Source of the DNA: Edwardsiella anguillarum ET080813
GTDB taxonomy: Bacteria; Pseudomonadota; Gammaproteobacteria; Enterobacterales; Enterobacteriaceae
Assembly: GCF_000264765.2 (NCBI RefSeq)
Contig: NZ_CP006664.1
Span: 1,550,001 to 1,614,000 of the forward strand
Length of the DNA stretch: 64,000 nucleotides
Reading direction: 5' to 3'
Below the pieces are notes generated by a model that did not search any database, had not been told where the DNA came from, and saw nothing but the letters and a program-made list of their open reading frames with translations. Position 1 is the stretch's first letter, and each line of letters begins with the position of its first letter. The position numbers and the translations under genes were made by a program. Shown here one piece after another: positions 26,779 to 35,174 of the stretch.

Positions 26779-27567
26779 ATGCAGATCCGTCACCGCTACA
26801 CCTATGGCCTTGCGGCAACGCTGCTGCTGCTGGGCGCCGCCGTCGCGCTGCTGCTGTATCATCCGCAGAGCGATGCGCTGTGGCGCATTGTCAGCCAGCA
26901 GTGCCTCCCCCACCAGCAGACGACCGGCGATCCCGCCCCCTGTGCCTATCTGGACCGCCGCCAGGGCTACGCCCTGTTCAAGGATCGCCGGGGGGCGCTG
27001 CAGTACCTGCTGCTGCCCACCGTCCGCAGCAGCGGCATCGACGACCCGCAGCTGCTCAACCCGGCGACGCCCAACTATATGGCGCTGGCGTGGTACAGCC
27101 GCCCGCTGTTAAGCCAGCGCTACGGCCAACCGATAGCCGATAGCCGCCTCTCTCTGACCATCAACTCGCGGGCGGGACGTACCCAGGATCAGCTGCATAT
27201 CCATATCTCCTGCACCCGTCAGGCGGTCGTCTCCCAGCTGTGGAAAATCTATCCCACGCTCGGAACGCAGTGGCAGGCGGTCAGCAATGGGATCAATGGT
27301 CACCCCTATTGGGCAAGGCGATTGAGCAATGAAACGCTGGCGCGGGAGAGCCCTTTTATTCTGCTCTCCCGCTTAAGCGGGGCGCGCGATAATATGGCGG
27401 CCTATGGGCTGGCGCTGCTGCCGGCGCCGGACGGTCAGCTGATCCTGCTGGCGACCCGCCGGTCGCTGTGGCGCGGCAGTCTGGCCTCGATCGAGGAGAT
27501 TCAGGACCACCGCTGCCCGCAGCTGTACCCCTCGGCACCGCACACCGATTACCCGGCGAAGCGCTGA
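26779..27567 (+). CDS. cdh: CDP-diacylglycerol pyrophosphatase
   Basis: The 262-residue protein matches E. coli Cdh (251 aa). It hydrolyses CDP-diacylglycerol to CMP and phosphatidate at the inner membrane. An N-terminal membrane anchor (residues 8-27) precedes the catalytic domain. The HIT-superfamily active site is seen as INSRAGRTQDQLHIHISC, and the ECLP-type (QQCLPHQQ) and EEIQDHRC blocks that flank the domain are conserved. It is plus strand and its 3' end overlaps that of convergent pdeH by 19 bp. In E. coli cdh lies elsewhere, so this is a rearranged neighbourhood. Confidence 0.92.
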   Translation: MQIRHRYTYGLAATLLLLGAAVALLLYHPQSDALWRIVSQQCLPHQQTTGDPAPCAYLDRRQGYALFKDRRGALQYLLLPTVRSSGIDDPQLLNPATPNYMALAWYSRPLLSQRYGQPIADSRLSLTINSRAGRTQDQLHIHISCTRQAVVSQLWKIYPTLGTQWQAVSNGINGHPYWARRLSNETLARESPFILLSRLSGARDNMAAYGLALLPAPDGQLILLATRRSLWRGSLASIEEIQDHRCPQLYPSAPHTDYPAKR

Positions 27568-28322
27568 GGCAACAGGGGAAGACGTTCAAACTGGAGCGGT
27601 CGTGATAGGTAGTAGCCCTGGGCCGCACAGGCATCTGAGCGTTGCACCAGCTGCCAGGCCTGAGCCGTCTCCACCCCTTCCACAATCACCCCGCGTGAAT
27701 ACTGGCGCATCATCGCCACCAGCGCCATAAATAGCTCGGTTCCCTCCTGGGTCTGACACAGCAGGGCAAACACGGCGCGATCCAGCTTGACGAACTCATA
27801 GCGAACATCTATGAGCGAAGAGAAGTTTGCCAGGCCGCTGCCAAAGTCATCCAGCCACAGGCGATGCAGATCCGGCAGCCCCTGGATCGGCGCGCTGCCA
27901 TGTACGTGCTCCAGCACCTCAAAACGCAAAAACGGCAGTTCGCCGATCAGCGTCGCCGCCTCGGCCTTCTTCTGTAGCGCATGCAGCGCCTGACCATCTA
28001 CATTGATAGAGACAAACAGATCGCGCTGCCCGAAAAAGGCGCGCCAGCGGTGTATCAGGCGCAGCTGCTCCAGCAGCACCTGTAAACGCAGCGACAGCGG
28101 AATATTGGCGAAGTAGTGCTCCGGCGAAAGCCGCCGCGTCGGCTGATCCGGGTGAACCACCTGGGTGAGCAGCTCAATGGCCAGCGGGCGGCCGCAGGTA
28201 GAGTAGATCGGCTGAAAAGTGTATTCCCGTTCACAGGCCTGCCAGTAGGCACTGCCCAAGGCATCGCTGTGCAGCAACGGCACGGCTCCCGGGCCACCGG
28301 ATACGATATTGCCAATGTTCAT
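27549..28322 (-). CDS. pdeH: Cyclic-di-GMP phosphodiesterase PdeH (YhjH)
   Basis: The 257-residue stand-alone EAL-domain protein matches E. coli PdeH (255 aa). The substrate- and metal-binding blocks are present: ELL in place of EAL (PLAIELLTQVV, as in E. coli), SINVDG, RFEVLEHVHG, WLDDFGSGLANFSSL, VKLDR and VIVEGVET. It lowers c-di-GMP during motility and so opposes YcgR braking and cellulose synthesis. A near-perfect sigma-28 promoter at 28418-28444 places transcription start near 28410. That rules out the longer upstream frame and supports ATG 28322. It lies next to kdgK as in E. coli. Confidence 0.94.
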   Translation of the reverse strand: MNIGNIVSGGPGAVPLLHSDALGSAYWQACEREYTFQPIYSTCGRPLAIELLTQVVHPDQPTRRLSPEHYFANIPLSLRLQVLLEQLRLIHRWRAFFGQRDLFVSINVDGQALHALQKKAEAATLIGELPFLRFEVLEHVHGSAPIQGLPDLHRLWLDDFGSGLANFSSLIDVRYEFVKLDRAVFALLCQTQEGTELFMALVAMMRQYSRGVIVEGVETAQAWQLVQRSDACAAQGYYLSRPLQFERLPLLPQRFAG

Positions 28323-28417
28323 GCATTTCCCATCCGTTGATCTCTGAATAACGGCAGCCTCTGTGCCCCTGCGACGGGGAGCCCCGCGGTGGGGCATATC
28401 CTCCCGTACTGCTGTGT

Positions 28418-28444
28418 TTATCGGCATGTATGACAAAAGCTTTA
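28418..28444 (-). promoter_or_regulatory. Flagellar sigma-28 (FliA) promoter of pdeH
   Basis: The minus strand reads TAAAGCTT, 11 bases, GCCGATAA. This equals the FliA consensus TAAAGTTT-N11-GCCGATAA except for one base. It lies about 100 bases before the pdeH start. yhjH of E. coli is a known class 3 flagellar gene. Confidence 0.85.
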
Positions 28445-28514
28445 ACCCCGGGCGCAGCAGGCCCCTGGCCCCCGTTCTGCGGGAGGTTTTTAGATCCAAA
28501 TCATATAAAAACAG

Positions 28515-28528
28515 AACGTTGTTTTATT
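28515..28528 (+). promoter_or_regulatory. Candidate KdgR-box upstream of kdgK
   Basis: AACGTTGTTTTATT matches the recalled KdgR consensus AAWRNYRTTTYATT at 13 of 14 positions and lies 72 bases before kdgK. KdgR represses kdgK in enterobacteria. The match is by eye and the region is AT-rich. Confidence 0.4.
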
Positions 28529-28599
28529 TTTATTGACGAGGGTATTTCCCATCGACACACTAGAGGCCATTTTCTCTGGTTACCACGGGCTGATTTCCC

Positions 28600-29529
28600 A
28601 TGACGAGCGCGAAAATTGCCATTATTGGCGAATGCATGATTGAACTGTCACAGAAAGGCGCGGATCTGACGCGCGGATTCGGCGGCGATACCCTGAATAC
28701 CGCCGTCTATCTGGCCCGTCAGGTGCCGGCCGATCGCCTGTCCGTGCACTATGTCACCGCGCTGGGCTGCGACAGCTTCAGCGGTGAAATGATCGATGCC
28801 TGGCAGCAGGAGGGTCTACAGACGGGCCTGGTTCAGCGCATGAGCGATAAGCTGCCGGGGCTGTATGTGATCGAAACCGACGCGCACGGCGAGAGGACGT
28901 TCTACTACTGGCGTAATGATGCCGCCGCCCGCTACTGGCTGCAGAGCGTCGAGGCTGATGCCATCTGCGATCGCCTGGCGCAGTTTGACTACCTGTATCT
29001 CAGCGGCATCAGCCTGGCCATTCTGGATGACGTCAGCCGCGAGCGCCTGATGCTGCTGCTGCAGCGCTGCCGGAACAGCGGCGGCAAGGTTATCTTTGAT
29101 AATAACTATCGCCCGCGCCTGTGGCAGGGGATCGAGCAGGCCCGCAGTGCCTATCGCGCGATGCTCGCCTGCACCGACATCGCGTTTCTGACGCTGGACG
29201 ATGAGGATTTACTGTGGGGCCAGCAGCCGCTGGATGCCGTACTGGAGCGCACTCACGCCCTGGGGGTCAGCGAGGTCGTCATCAAGCGCGGCGCCGACGC
29301 CTGCCTGGTCTCCATCGGCGACCGGCGCGATGAGATCCCGGCGGTCAGACTGGCCAAAGAGCAGGTCATTGACACCACTGCGGCCGGAGACTCTTTCAGC
29401 GCGGGCTATCTGTCCGTCCGCCTGCTGGGCGGCGATGTACAGACGGCTGCGGCCCGGGGGCACCTGACGGCCAGTACGGTGATCCAGCACCGCGGTGCCA
29501 TCATTCCCCGCGACGTCATGCCCGCCTAA
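28600..29529 (+). CDS. kdgK: 2-dehydro-3-deoxygluconokinase
   Basis: The 309-residue PfkB-family sugar kinase has the same length as E. coli KdgK. It phosphorylates 2-keto-3-deoxygluconate to KDPG in hexuronate and pectin degradation. The N-terminal IAIIGECMIELS strand, the substrate-binding GFGGDTLNTAVYLAR, and the C-terminal PfkB signature DTTAAGDSFSAGYLSVRLL with the catalytic aspartate in AAGD are all present. It is monocistronic, divergent from pdeH, possibly under KdgR, and ended by a strong palindromic terminator. Confidence 0.96.
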   Translation: MTSAKIAIIGECMIELSQKGADLTRGFGGDTLNTAVYLARQVPADRLSVHYVTALGCDSFSGEMIDAWQQEGLQTGLVQRMSDKLPGLYVIETDAHGERTFYYWRNDAAARYWLQSVEADAICDRLAQFDYLYLSGISLAILDDVSRERLMLLLQRCRNSGGKVIFDNNYRPRLWQGIEQARSAYRAMLACTDIAFLTLDDEDLLWGQQPLDAVLERTHALGVSEVVIKRGADACLVSIGDRRDEIPAVRLAKEQVIDTTAAGDSFSAGYLSVRLLGGDVQTAAARGHLTASTVIQHRGAIIPRDVMPA

Positions 29530-29548
29530 CCCCCCTCGGTAGGCCACA

Positions 29549-29588
29549 CAGAACAACGCCGGCGTAAGCCGGCGTTGTTCTGTCGCAC
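29549..29588. terminator. Bidirectional terminator between kdgK and yhjJ
   Basis: A perfect 15-bp stem, CAGAACAACGCCGGC with GCCGGCGTTGTTCTG around GTAA, separates the convergent genes. The T-run is short (GTTGTTCTGT). Confidence 0.75.
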
Positions 29589-29602
29589 CTAGCGCAGCGT
29601 AC

Positions 29603-31135
29603 CTACTGCGCCAGCGGCTGGGGCGGCGTGGTCTCGTGGGCCGGGTTTTCTGCGGCGGCCGGCTGGGACGGCGGCTCTACCGCCTCCGCGGCGACGGCGT
29701 CTTCACCACCGAGCCCCATCACCCGGTTATACTCCTCCAGCAGCCGGCCGACGTTCTCCTCTGCCTCGCCGCGCGGCTGACGCAGCACCACCGCGGGCTC
29801 CCGCGACAGCATGATATGCAGCTCTTGATTAATATCGTCCAACGACAGGCCGCTCAGGAACGTCTGACGCAGCTTCTGATAGGCCTCCGGGGCGATGTCC
29901 ACCACGCCGCTTTGCTGTGAGCGCAGGCGCTGACTCATCAGGATATCGGTATTGGTCCGCGCATAGGTGGCGAACAGGTGGCTCAGCTGCTCGCTCTTCT
30001 GCCCCAGCAGGGTGTCAAACTCCGGCTGGGTAATCCCATCGTCACGCAGCGCGGACATCTCATCGGCGATAAACGCCAGCGTTTTGCTCAACGATGCCTG
30101 GGCCGTCTCTAAATGGATTGCGCACTGCGAGCGCTGATACTGCACCTGGCAGTTAAAGCTCAGGCTCACGCTGCCCTTCAGCGCGCTGTTGGCCAGCACC
30201 TGCTGTAGATGCCAGAACAGCGCCTCGCGCGCCAAGTCGCTACGCCAATAGCGCAGCAGCATCTGAGAGTCACGGATCGGCTGCCACGGCGTATCCCAGA
30301 CCAGCGACAGAATATCCTGTTTGGCGCCATCGGCGATCAGGCTCACCGGTGCCGCGGCCAGCGCCGGCAGCGCCGGCACGGTGGCAGGCGTCTCCCGCTT
30401 GCCGCTCAGAGGGCCGAAGGTCTGATTAATCTGTTCGCTCAGCGCCCGGGCATCCACGTTGCCGACCACATACAGCGTCATCGCATCGGGGGTATACCAC
30501 TGATGATAAAAAGAGTTCAGCTGCGCCGGCGCCAGCGGAACCGCTGCCGTCCGCCCCGGCTCATGACCTAGCAGGTTGGACCCCTTCAGGCGGTAGCGCC
30601 ACCAGGGATCGCCGGCCTCGCCAGGCAGCGCCATCACGCGGCTGTCGGTGCCTTTCAGCGCCTCACCGACCGTCTCGACATTCACCTGCAGATCACCGGC
30701 GGTATTGGCCAGCCAGCGCAGGGCATCCTTCATCAGATCGGGGCGGTTATTGGGCAGGCTCAGGTTATAGCTGGTGTAATCGTACGAGGTGATCGCCGCC
30801 GGCATCGGGCGGACGGGATCGATTGCCTGCTGCCAAAACGACTGCAGGGCGGTCGCGTCAAGCCCCTTGCCCTGCGCCAGAGCCAGGCGCGGCAGCAGGT
30901 GGGCATACCCCATCTGCTGAGGAGACTCCGACAGCGAGCCGGTGTTGACGATCATACGTAGCTCAATACGATCGGATGGACGCTGCGGCGTCGCCAGTAT
31001 CTGCCAGGAAAAACCGTTTGGCAGCTTGCCCTCCTGCCAGGCAGGATCGGGCTGTAGCGTTTCAGAATGCACGCTGGTACCGACCATGGCCAGCGCCAGC
31101 CCACCAACCATCAGACGCAATTTGGTGTATTGCAT
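29603..31135 (-). CDS. yhjJ: Inactive-looking M16-family peptidase homologue YhjJ
   Basis: The 510-residue protein has a signal peptide (cleavage near TSVHS, residue 24), then two M16-like domains, so it should be periplasmic. In active M16 enzymes the zinc site is HxxEH; the corresponding segment here is AHLLPRLALAQG, lacking both the glutamate and the second histidine. It is therefore probably non-catalytic, as its E. coli counterpart (498 aa) appears to be. The C-terminal tail (from about residue 470) is rich in Ala, Pro and Glu and looks disordered. It lies between kdgK and dctA as in E. coli. AGGGG precedes the start. Function unknown. Confidence 0.9.
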   Translation of the reverse strand: MQYTKLRLMVGGLALAMVGTSVHSETLQPDPAWQEGKLPNGFSWQILATPQRPSDRIELRMIVNTGSLSESPQQMGYAHLLPRLALAQGKGLDATALQSFWQQAIDPVRPMPAAITSYDYTSYNLSLPNNRPDLMKDALRWLANTAGDLQVNVETVGEALKGTDSRVMALPGEAGDPWWRYRLKGSNLLGHEPGRTAAVPLAPAQLNSFYHQWYTPDAMTLYVVGNVDARALSEQINQTFGPLSGKRETPATVPALPALAAAPVSLIADGAKQDILSLVWDTPWQPIRDSQMLLRYWRSDLAREALFWHLQQVLANSALKGSVSLSFNCQVQYQRSQCAIHLETAQASLSKTLAFIADEMSALRDDGITQPEFDTLLGQKSEQLSHLFATYARTNTDILMSQRLRSQQSGVVDIAPEAYQKLRQTFLSGLSLDDINQELHIMLSREPAVVLRQPRGEAEENVGRLLEEYNRVMGLGGEDAVAAEAVEPPSQPAAAENPAHETTPPQPLAQ

Positions 31136-31405
31136 GTGAACCCCTACTCAAATCGGACAAAAGCATAGCCCACGCATATAGGCGTTGTTCCGTTAGACCA
31201 CGGAAAACGGCCAAAGTCGCCCACGCTTAAAAAAAATTCCGCGTAACGCTGCGCGGCGGGAAATAGATGGGCTCATTATAAAGGCGCCCCCGGCAGCATC
31301 AAGCCGCAGGGGGCGAACATTCACCCCCGGTAACAAAAAGCCGGGGGCAGGGGCGGAATGGGGAGAAACGCGGCGGCGCACACCCGTCGCCGCGCGGGAG
31401 AGGCG

Positions 31406-32686
31406 CTACGCGACGGGATCCCTCAGCGCACTGTCACGGCCGCCGAGTACGGCCCGCATCTGTTTTTCATCCAGTTGACGGCAGCGCTTGGCGACAACGA
31501 TCGTCGCCACGCCGTTACCAATCAGGTTAGTCAGGGCCCGGGCCTCCGACATGAAGCGATCGATGCCCAGGATCAGCGCCAGCCCGGCCACCGGCAGATG
31601 CCCTACCGCCGACAGGGTTGCGGCCAAGACGATGAAGCCGCTGCCGGTCACGCCGGCGGCGCCCTTCGAAGAGAGCAGCAGAACCACCAGCAGCGTCACC
31701 TGGTGCCAGATATCCATGTGGGCGTTGGTTGCCTGGGCGATAAATACCGCCGCCATGGTCAGATAGATAGAGGTTCCGTCCAGGTTAAAGGAGTAGCCGG
31801 TGGGGATCACCAGCCCCACCACCGACTTCTGGCAGCCAACCTTCTCCATCTTGTCCAGCATCCGCGGCAGCGCCGACTCCGAGGAGGAGGTGCCCAGTAC
31901 GATCAGCAGCTCTTCCTTAATGTAAGCGATAAAGCGGAAGATGCTGAACCCCGTCGCCTTGGCGATGCTGCCCAGCACCAGCACCACAAACAGGATGCAG
32001 GTGATATAGAAGCACAGGATCAGCTGCCCCAGCTGTACCAGCGTCCCCACTCCATACTTACCGATGGTGAACGCCATGGCGCCGAAGGCACCGATGGGCG
32101 CCAGTTTCATAATCATGTTAATCACGCCAAAAATCACTTTGGCAAAGCTATCGATCACATTGAAGATCAGCTGCCCCTTTTCACCCAGATGGTGCAGCGC
32201 AAAGCCAAACATCACCGCAAACAGCAGCACCTGCAGGATGTTGCCGCTGGCAAAGGCGCCGATAACGCTGCTGGGGATCACGTCAAGCAGGAAAGCCACA
32301 ATGCCCTGCTGCGCCGCCTGATCGGCATAGACCGCGACCGCCTTGGCGTCCAGCGCGTTCGGGTCGACGTTCATGCCCGCGCCCGGCTGCAATACGTTCA
32401 CCACCACCAGGCCGATGATCAGCGCGATGGTACTGACTACCTCAAAATAGAGCAGTGCAATGGCGCCGGTGCGCCCCACCGCTTTCATGCTCTCCATACC
32501 GGCGATGCCGGTCACTACAGTACAAAAGATCACCGGCGCGATGATCATCTTAATCAGTTTGACAAAGCCATCGCCCAGCGGCTTCATCTGGGCACCCAGC
32601 TCGGGATAGAAATGGCCGAGCAAAATACCAATAGTGATGGCCACCAACACCTGTAGATAGAGGCTCGTGAAGATGCTTTTTTTCAT
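31406..32686 (-). CDS. dctA: C4-dicarboxylate transporter DctA
   Basis: At 426 residues this matches E. coli DctA (428 aa), a DAACS-family symporter that imports succinate, fumarate, malate and aspartate with protons or sodium under aerobic conditions. The serine-rich re-entrant hairpin ([13 protein letters not shown]), the [19 protein letters not shown] motif and the second hairpin ([20 protein letters not shown]) are present. The start [13 protein letters not shown] at 32686, preceded by AGGA, is chosen over the longer frame. It lies between yhjJ and hmsP/pdeK as in E. coli. Confidence 0.96.
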   Translation of the reverse strand: MKKSIFTSLYLQVLVAITIGILLGHFYPELGAQMKPLGDGFVKLIKMIIAPVIFCTVVTGIAGMESMKAVGRTGAIALLYFEVVSTIALIIGLVVVNVLQPGAGMNVDPNALDAKAVAVYADQAAQQGIVAFLLDVIPSSVIGAFASGNILQVLLFAVMFGFALHHLGEKGQLIFNVIDSFAKVIFGVINMIMKLAPIGAFGAMAFTIGKYGVGTLVQLGQLILCFYITCILFVVLVLGSIAKATGFSIFRFIAYIKEELLIVLGTSSSESALPRMLDKMEKVGCQKSVVGLVIPTGYSFNLDGTSIYLTMAAVFIAQATNAHMDIWHQVTLLVVLLLSSKGAAGVTGSGFIVLAATLSAVGHLPVAGLALILGIDRFMSEARALTNLIGNGVATIVVAKRCRQLDEKQMRAVLGGRDSALRDPVA

Positions 32687-32887
32687 GATTTGTATTCCTG
32701 GTCGGGTACGAACGCGCTGCTTCTGCATCCCGAATGGCGGGTATTGCATACGGCTAAAAATAACATTGAGTTAACAATATGGAAACGCAGTATTTCAATT
32801 ATAAAAGTTATTTAATCAATTCTATGAGCTGAAACGCATAAGACCCTGCAAGAGTTATCCTTATTTCTAGCAGGGATATCACCGACG

Positions 32888-34927
32888 CTAAACGGAGGGG
32901 GCCGCCGCCGCGGCCACGGGGTACTTCGCCAGGAAATCACGCAGGGACAGCGCCGGCGAGAAGAAATATCCCTGGGCATAGTGAATGCCGTTGGCCAGCA
33001 GCCAATCGCACTGCCCCTGAGTCTCCACCCCTTCCGCGACCACGTCCAGGGAGAGCACCTCGGCAATCGAACCGACAATGCGCACCAGCGCACCATCCAA
33101 CGGGATCTGATCGATAAAGCTTTTATCAATTTTCAGAATATCGACGGGCAAATGACGCAGGTAGTTCAGCCCGGCATACCCCATGCCGAAATCATCCAGC
33201 GCCACGCGCACACCTTGGTTACGCAGGCGATCCAGCGTATTGGCCGCCCTGTGGATATCGCTGATATAGGCGGTTTCGGTAATCTCCAGATGCAGACGCT
33301 GCGCTGAAATCGCGTACTGCTGCAGCAGGGTCTCCAGGCGTTGACCAAAGCGGACGTCGGCCAGCTGCCGCGCAGAGACATTCAGCGACAGCGGTATCGT
33401 CAGCCCCCGTCGCTGCCAGTCAACTAAGATCCGCGCCGCCTCTTCCAGCACCCACTCGCCCAGCGCCACGATACCGCCCTGCTCCTCGGCCAGCGGAATA
33501 AACTGAGATGGCTCGCTGCAGCCGCCGTCCTGACGATGCCAGCGGATCAGCGCCTCCGCCCCCGCTAGCCGCTGGCTGCGCAGATCGATCTGCGGCTGCA
33601 GGTACAACTCAAAATCGCCCTGACGCAGTGCGTTCAGAATTTCATTCTCCTGGGTGAGGCGCGCCTTAACACGCTCCGCCAGCTGTGGCTCAAAAAACAG
33701 CACCCGATTCTTCCCGTCCGTCAGCGCCATATTCAGCGCCGAGCGAGCCTGCGTCAGCAGCCGCTCCGTCTGGCTAAGCCCACCCACCTCCTCTGTCGCC
33801 TCCAGCGACGGCCGGTGCATCGCGATCCCGATCGCCGCCGTTGGCCGCAGCGCCAGATTGTCCAGAGTCACCGGCTGCGTTAGCAGGCTCATCAGACGCT
33901 GCGCCTGTTGCATCGCGTCACTCGGGCGCGCCGCATCGCACGCCAGGATCCAAAAGCCGTCCTGACTCGCCTGCGCCAGCAGACTGACCGGTGAGATCCC
34001 CTCATGTAGGCGCTCCACCAGCGTCATCAGCAACATGTCGCGCTGCCCGCAGTCCAACACCCCCATCGCCTCCTGCAGGGTCGGGATGCTGACCATCATC
34101 ACGCACTGTCCCTCACGCCCGGTCTGGCACTGCTGCTCCAGCAGCGACACAAACAGCGCCTGACCGGGAAGGTTAGTCTGGGGATAGCGCGTCGACAGCT
34201 GGCCCATGGTCTGGCGCGTCCTCTCCAGCGCCTGCTGATTACGGTTATAGGTACGCACCAAGAGCCCCAGCTCATCATCGCCGTGGTGAGGCGGCAGGGG
34301 GAGCTGATGGTAGTGCGGCGCCTCCAGCGGCATGCTGCGCAGCTCACGCGCCAGCGCCCGCAGCGGATGCACCAGCAGGCGGTTCATGCACCAGCTGACG
34401 GCCACCGTCAGGATCAGCGCCAGCAGCAGGTAGGTCGACACCATGGTCGCGAAGGTCGTGAGAATAAAACGGTACAGACGGAACGAGTCCACCTGCAGGA
34501 TCAGATAGCCCAGCGGATGATCCGGCGTCGCACGGCCGCGATCCACGCCATACAGCGGAGTAGAGAGCTGCAGCGGCAGGTGGAAAAGCCGGCCCGCCCA
34601 GCGCGGCACGGGACGTGCCGCGGGAAAGTGACCGCGCAGCACCTGAACCTCATGATGGGGCAATACGATATCAGCTCGCGCCAGGATCCCGCTCGCCCGC
34701 AGGCCGTCCAGGATCTGCTGGGTCTTGGCGACATCCATGTTCAGCATCGCGTCGGCCAGCGGCAGGCGCACCGACTGGGCAATACTCTGCATCTGCTGGC
34801 CATAGTCATCCTTACGCTGTTGCACAAAGTGAAACAGCTGAATCACCGTGAAGATACAGACGGTCACCAGCGCCACCGAGGAGACCAGCGCCATCTGTTT
34901 TATGGTTAAGGAACGACTGACTCGCAA
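32888..34927 (-). CDS. pdeK: Cyclic-di-GMP phosphodiesterase PdeK/HmsP (YhjK)
   Basis: The 679-residue inner-membrane protein matches E. coli YhjK/PdeK and Yersinia HmsP. It has an N-terminal helix, a periplasmic region, a second helix near residue 160-185, a HAMP-like linker, a degenerate GGDEF domain with no GGDEF motif, and an intact EAL domain (GAEALIRWHR, SLNVSARQL, LEITETAY, ALDDFGMGYAGLNYL, KIDKSFI, AEGVET). It should degrade c-di-GMP and restrain matrix production. I choose the TTG at 34927: GGAG lies at the right distance and the following RVSRSLTIKQM aligns with the E. coli start. A GTG at 34942 has no ribosome-binding site. It lies directly downstream of bcsC. Confidence 0.9.
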   Translation of the reverse strand: MRVSRSLTIKQMALVSSVALVTVCIFTVIQLFHFVQQRKDDYGQQMQSIAQSVRLPLADAMLNMDVAKTQQILDGLRASGILARADIVLPHHEVQVLRGHFPAARPVPRWAGRLFHLPLQLSTPLYGVDRGRATPDHPLGYLILQVDSFRLYRFILTTFATMVSTYLLLALILTVAVSWCMNRLLVHPLRALARELRSMPLEAPHYHQLPLPPHHGDDELGLLVRTYNRNQQALERTRQTMGQLSTRYPQTNLPGQALFVSLLEQQCQTGREGQCVMMVSIPTLQEAMGVLDCGQRDMLLMTLVERLHEGISPVSLLAQASQDGFWILACDAARPSDAMQQAQRLMSLLTQPVTLDNLALRPTAAIGIAMHRPSLEATEEVGGLSQTERLLTQARSALNMALTDGKNRVLFFEPQLAERVKARLTQENEILNALRQGDFELYLQPQIDLRSQRLAGAEALIRWHRQDGGCSEPSQFIPLAEEQGGIVALGEWVLEEAARILVDWQRRGLTIPLSLNVSARQLADVRFGQRLETLLQQYAISAQRLHLEITETAYISDIHRAANTLDRLRNQGVRVALDDFGMGYAGLNYLRHLPVDILKIDKSFIDQIPLDGALVRIVGSIAEVLSLDVVAEGVETQGQCDWLLANGIHYAQGYFFSPALSLRDFLAKYPVAAAAAPSV

Positions 34928-35118
34928 ACTCTCTCTCCGCACACAAAATTTGCTGACGGCCCGCCGCCGCGTCGGCGGCGCCCACAGGCCTCAAACCGGC
35001 CGAGTATACTGGATTAGCCAATGTTATTAACTATACCAAAAGATCGTTTCGCGCCTTTCCCATTCCATCCCTGGGATAAGTGAGAACCATCATGCTCCAT
35101 ATCCACATAATATTACGT

Positions 35119-35162
35119 AAAAAAAACGCCGCGCAGCGGCCTATTCGTCCGCGCGCGGCGTA
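35119..35162 (-). terminator. Terminator of the bcsRQABZC operon
   Basis: On the minus strand ACGCCGCGCGCGG pairs imperfectly with CCGCTGCGCGGCGT, followed by eight T residues. It lies 12 bases after the bcsC stop and before hmsP/pdeK, so pdeK probably has its own promoter. Confidence 0.85.
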
Positions 35163-35174
35163 TCTGCCTCCGCT

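Noticed and set aside
27549-28499. Longer start for pdeH at 28499
   Set aside because: It lies upstream of the FliA promoter and adds residues absent from the family.
31318-31350. GC-rich hairpin CCCCCGG/CCGGGGG upstream of yhjJ and after dctA
   Set aside because: The 7-bp stem has its T-run in the loop rather than after the stem, so it is not a convincing terminator; left unannotated.
31358-32656. 432-codon open frame antisense to dctA
   Set aside because: It mirrors dctA, which has clear family motifs; the antisense product is low-complexity with many H, Q and R residues, typical of a shadow frame in GC-rich DNA.
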